From Pseudomonadota bacterium (lineage in GTDB: Bacteria > Pseudomonadota > Alphaproteobacteria > Rhodobacterales > Rhodobacteraceae): a stretch of DNA of 7,561 bases. Below are positions 5,974 to 7,561 of the stretch, in pieces (within the stretch, counting starts at the first letter, position 1; every line of letters starts with the position of its first letter). The position numbers and the translations under genes were made by a program. The notes below the pieces were generated by a model, which did no database searches, had not been told where the DNA came from, and was given only the letters and a program-made list of their open reading frames with translations. The stretch lies in contig JAQBUS010000039.1 in assembly GCA_027623875.1 (NCBI GenBank), positions 1 through 7,561 on the forward strand. The letters are read 5' to 3'.

Positions 5974-7561
5974 ATGGAAAAGGCCCTCAATATTAATAGA
6001 GTGTTTCCGGTTGTTAATAAACTTAAGTCAGCAGTGTTGCGAAATGAACGAAGTGGGCTTTATGATCCTCGAAATGAACACGATGCGTGTGGTTTAGGCT
6101 TTATAGCAAATATTAAGGGAAAAAAAACTCATAAAATTATTACCGACGGAATTCGTATTTTAGAAAACCTTGAGCACCGAGGTGCGACCGGTGCTGATCC
6201 AAAAATGGGTGATGGGGCGGGGATGTTAACTCAGATACCACACAAATTTTTAAGGGAAGAGTGTCAAGGTTTGGGTTTCTCTCTTCCGACGGAGGGTGAT
6301 TATAGTGTCGGGTTTTTCTTTATGCCGCGTGCTGAAGAACTAAGAAATAAAATTAAGTCGTTAATAGAGAATTCTGCAAAAGACTATGGGTATAACTTAA
6401 TAGGTTGGAGGTTAGTTCCAACAGATAATAAAAACTTATCCCAAGATCCAGAGATTATGGCAACTGAGCCAGTTCACGTTCAGGGATTTTTTGACCGACC
6501 AGAAGGGGTTTCCGACGAAGATTATGAGCGTAGGATTTATATTTTAAGAAGAGTTATATCTAATTCAATTATTCAGATACACGGTTCTCTTGAGGATTTT
6601 TATCCGGTTTCCTTTTCTTCCCGTACGATTGTTTATAAGGGTATGTTTCTAGCAGATCAACTAGGTCCATATTATACTGATCTTATGGATGAGCGGTTTG
6701 TATCTGCTCTGGCATTAGTTCATCAAAGATTCTCAACTAACACTTTTCCGTCTTGGAAGCTTGCCCACCCTTATAGAATGGTGGCCCATAATGGTGAGAT
6801 TAATACTTTGCGTGGTAATGTTAATTGGATGGCGGCGCGGCAGGCAACACTTTCGTCTCCATTATTTGGTCAAGATATAAAAAAAATATGGCCTGTGTCT
6901 TACGAAGGACAATCAGATACAGCTTGTTTTGATAACGCTCTCGAGCTTCTCTATCAGGGAGGCTATTCTTTACCGCATGCGATGATGATGCTTATACCAG
7001 AGGCCTGGGCTGGAAACCCACTAATGAATCAGGAGCGTAAAGCTTTTTACGAATATCATGCGGCACTTATGGAGCCCTGGGATGGTCCGGCAGCAATAGC
7101 ATTTAGCGATGGTCGCAAAATAGGGGCAACTCTTGATAGAAATGGTCTTAGACCTGCAAGGTATTTTGTATTAGATGATCATACGGTTGTTCTAGCTTCT
7201 GAAGCTGGAACCCTACCGTTTGATGAAAGCCGTGTTGTTACTAAGTGGAGACTCCAGCCAGGAAAAATGCTTCTTATTGATCTTGAGAAAGGAAAAATAA
7301 TTTCTGATGAAGAAATAAAAGAAGAACTTTGTAGTTCACAGCCTTTTGGGCAGCTCTTGGCTGAAACACAGATAATTCTTGAAGATCTAAAGGGCAATAA
7401 GTCTTCTCCTCGAAAATATATTGGTAAAGAGCTAATGAATGGACAGCAAGCTTTTGGTTATACACAGGAGGATATTAAAGTCCTGATGCTTCCTATGGCA
7501 ACTACTGGTCAAGAAGCTTTGGGTTCAATGGGAACTGATACGCCTATTTCGGCTATTTCAA
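5974..7561 (+). CDS. gltB: Glutamate synthase [NADPH] large subunit, N-terminal part (cut by right edge)
   Basis: GltB takes the amide of glutamine and adds it to 2-oxoglutarate, giving two glutamates; with glutamine synthetase this is the GS-GOGAT route of ammonia assimilation. Only the first 529 codons of a gene of roughly 1,500 are present, all open. They cover the class II glutamine amidotransferase domain and the start of the central domain. Cys39 in HDACGLGFIA is the catalytic N-terminal nucleophile once a 38-residue propeptide is removed. Arg69 in EHRGATGADP equals Arg31 of the mature Azospirillum enzyme; Asn273-Gly274 in VAHNGEINTLRGN form the oxyanion hole, and Asp315 lies in SDTACF. 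The end, MATTGQEALGSMGTDTP, is also typical. ATG 5974 follows GAGGA (5961-5965) with an 8-nt spacer. An in-frame GTG at 5959 would overlap that site and is less likely. The small subunit gltD is not in view. Confidence 0.97.
   Translation, partial: MEKALNINRVFPVVNKLKSAVLRNERSGLYDPRNEHDACGLGFIANIKGKKTHKIITDGIRILENLEHRGATGADPKMGDGAGMLTQIPHKFLREECQGLGFSLPTEGDYSVGFFFMPRAEELRNKIKSLIENSAKDYGYNLIGWRLVPTDNKNLSQDPEIMATEPVHVQGFFDRPEGVSDEDYERRIYILRRVISNSIIQIHGSLEDFYPVSFSSRTIVYKGMFLADQLGPYYTDLMDERFVSALALVHQRFSTNTFPSWKLAHPYRMVAHNGEINTLRGNVNWMAARQATLSSPLFGQDIKKIWPVSYEGQSDTACFDNALELLYQGGYSLPHAMMMLIPEAWAGNPLMNQERKAFYEYHAALMEPWDGPAAIAFSDGRKIGATLDRNGLRPARYFVLDDHTVVLASEAGTLPFDESRVVTKWRLQPGKMLLIDLEKGKIISDEEIKEELCSSQPFGQLLAETQIILEDLKGNKSSPRKYIGKELMNGQQAFGYTQEDIKVLMLPMATTGQEALGSMGTDTPISAIS

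Noticed and set aside
7179..7465. Two overlapping minus-strand open frames near the right edge
   Set aside because: Both are antisense to gltB, whose frame is continuous and carries typical glutamate synthase motifs across the same stretch.
1..7561. Search for a mobile element, CRISPR array, toxin-antitoxin, phage or defence system
   Set aside because: No transposase, integrase, regular direct repeats, tRNA attachment site or unexplained gene cluster is visible; apart from one DUF2938 gene, all genes are recognisable core functions.

Overview
This window looks like chromosomal core DNA from an AT-rich, LPS-making alphaproteobacterium, possibly a marine or streamlined one. The main support is gene order: an RNase D-like exonuclease, then kdsD, lptC, lptA and lptB on one strand, with no kdsC between kdsD and lptC. 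As I recall it, that is the alphaproteobacterial arrangement; gammaproteobacteria have kdsD-kdsC-lptC-lptA-lptB. A glutamate synthase of Azospirillum type also fits. The genus cannot be fixed from the sequence alone.

Layout. Positions 1-269 carry no convincing gene; there are a weak leftward promoter candidate and a few codons at the edge that might begin a further leftward gene. Positions 270-3722 hold a tight five-gene leftward operon, transcribed in the order rnd-like, kdsD, lptC, lptA, lptB. Gaps are 19, 2 and 8 nt, then an 8-nt overlap. Three of the five genes start with GTG. Positions 3723-3914 are a divergent promoter region with a 13-bp palindrome. Positions 3915-4382 encode a small DUF2938-type membrane protein on the plus strand. 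After a 108-nt convergent spacer, 4491-5654 encode a class I/II PLP aminotransferase on the minus strand. Positions 5655-5973 are a divergent intergenic region with a fairly good promoter for the aminotransferase. From 5974 to the right edge runs the first 529 codons of gltB, the large subunit of glutamate synthase.

How the genes work together. KdsD makes arabinose 5-phosphate, the first committed precursor of Kdo in the LPS inner core. LptC, LptA and LptB are three parts of the Lpt machine that carries finished LPS from the inner to the outer membrane; lptF, lptG and lptD must lie elsewhere. The RNase D-like gene leads the operon but has no obvious LPS role. GltB makes glutamate, the usual amino donor for aminotransferases such as the one divergent from it.

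I see no rRNA, tRNA, CRISPR array, insertion sequence, phage gene or defence system. I also find no convincing sign of a new multi-gene system. The points worth a second look are small: the missing rpoN after lptB, the DUF2938 gene, two palindromes next to candidate promoters, and the aminotransferase/gltB pairing.
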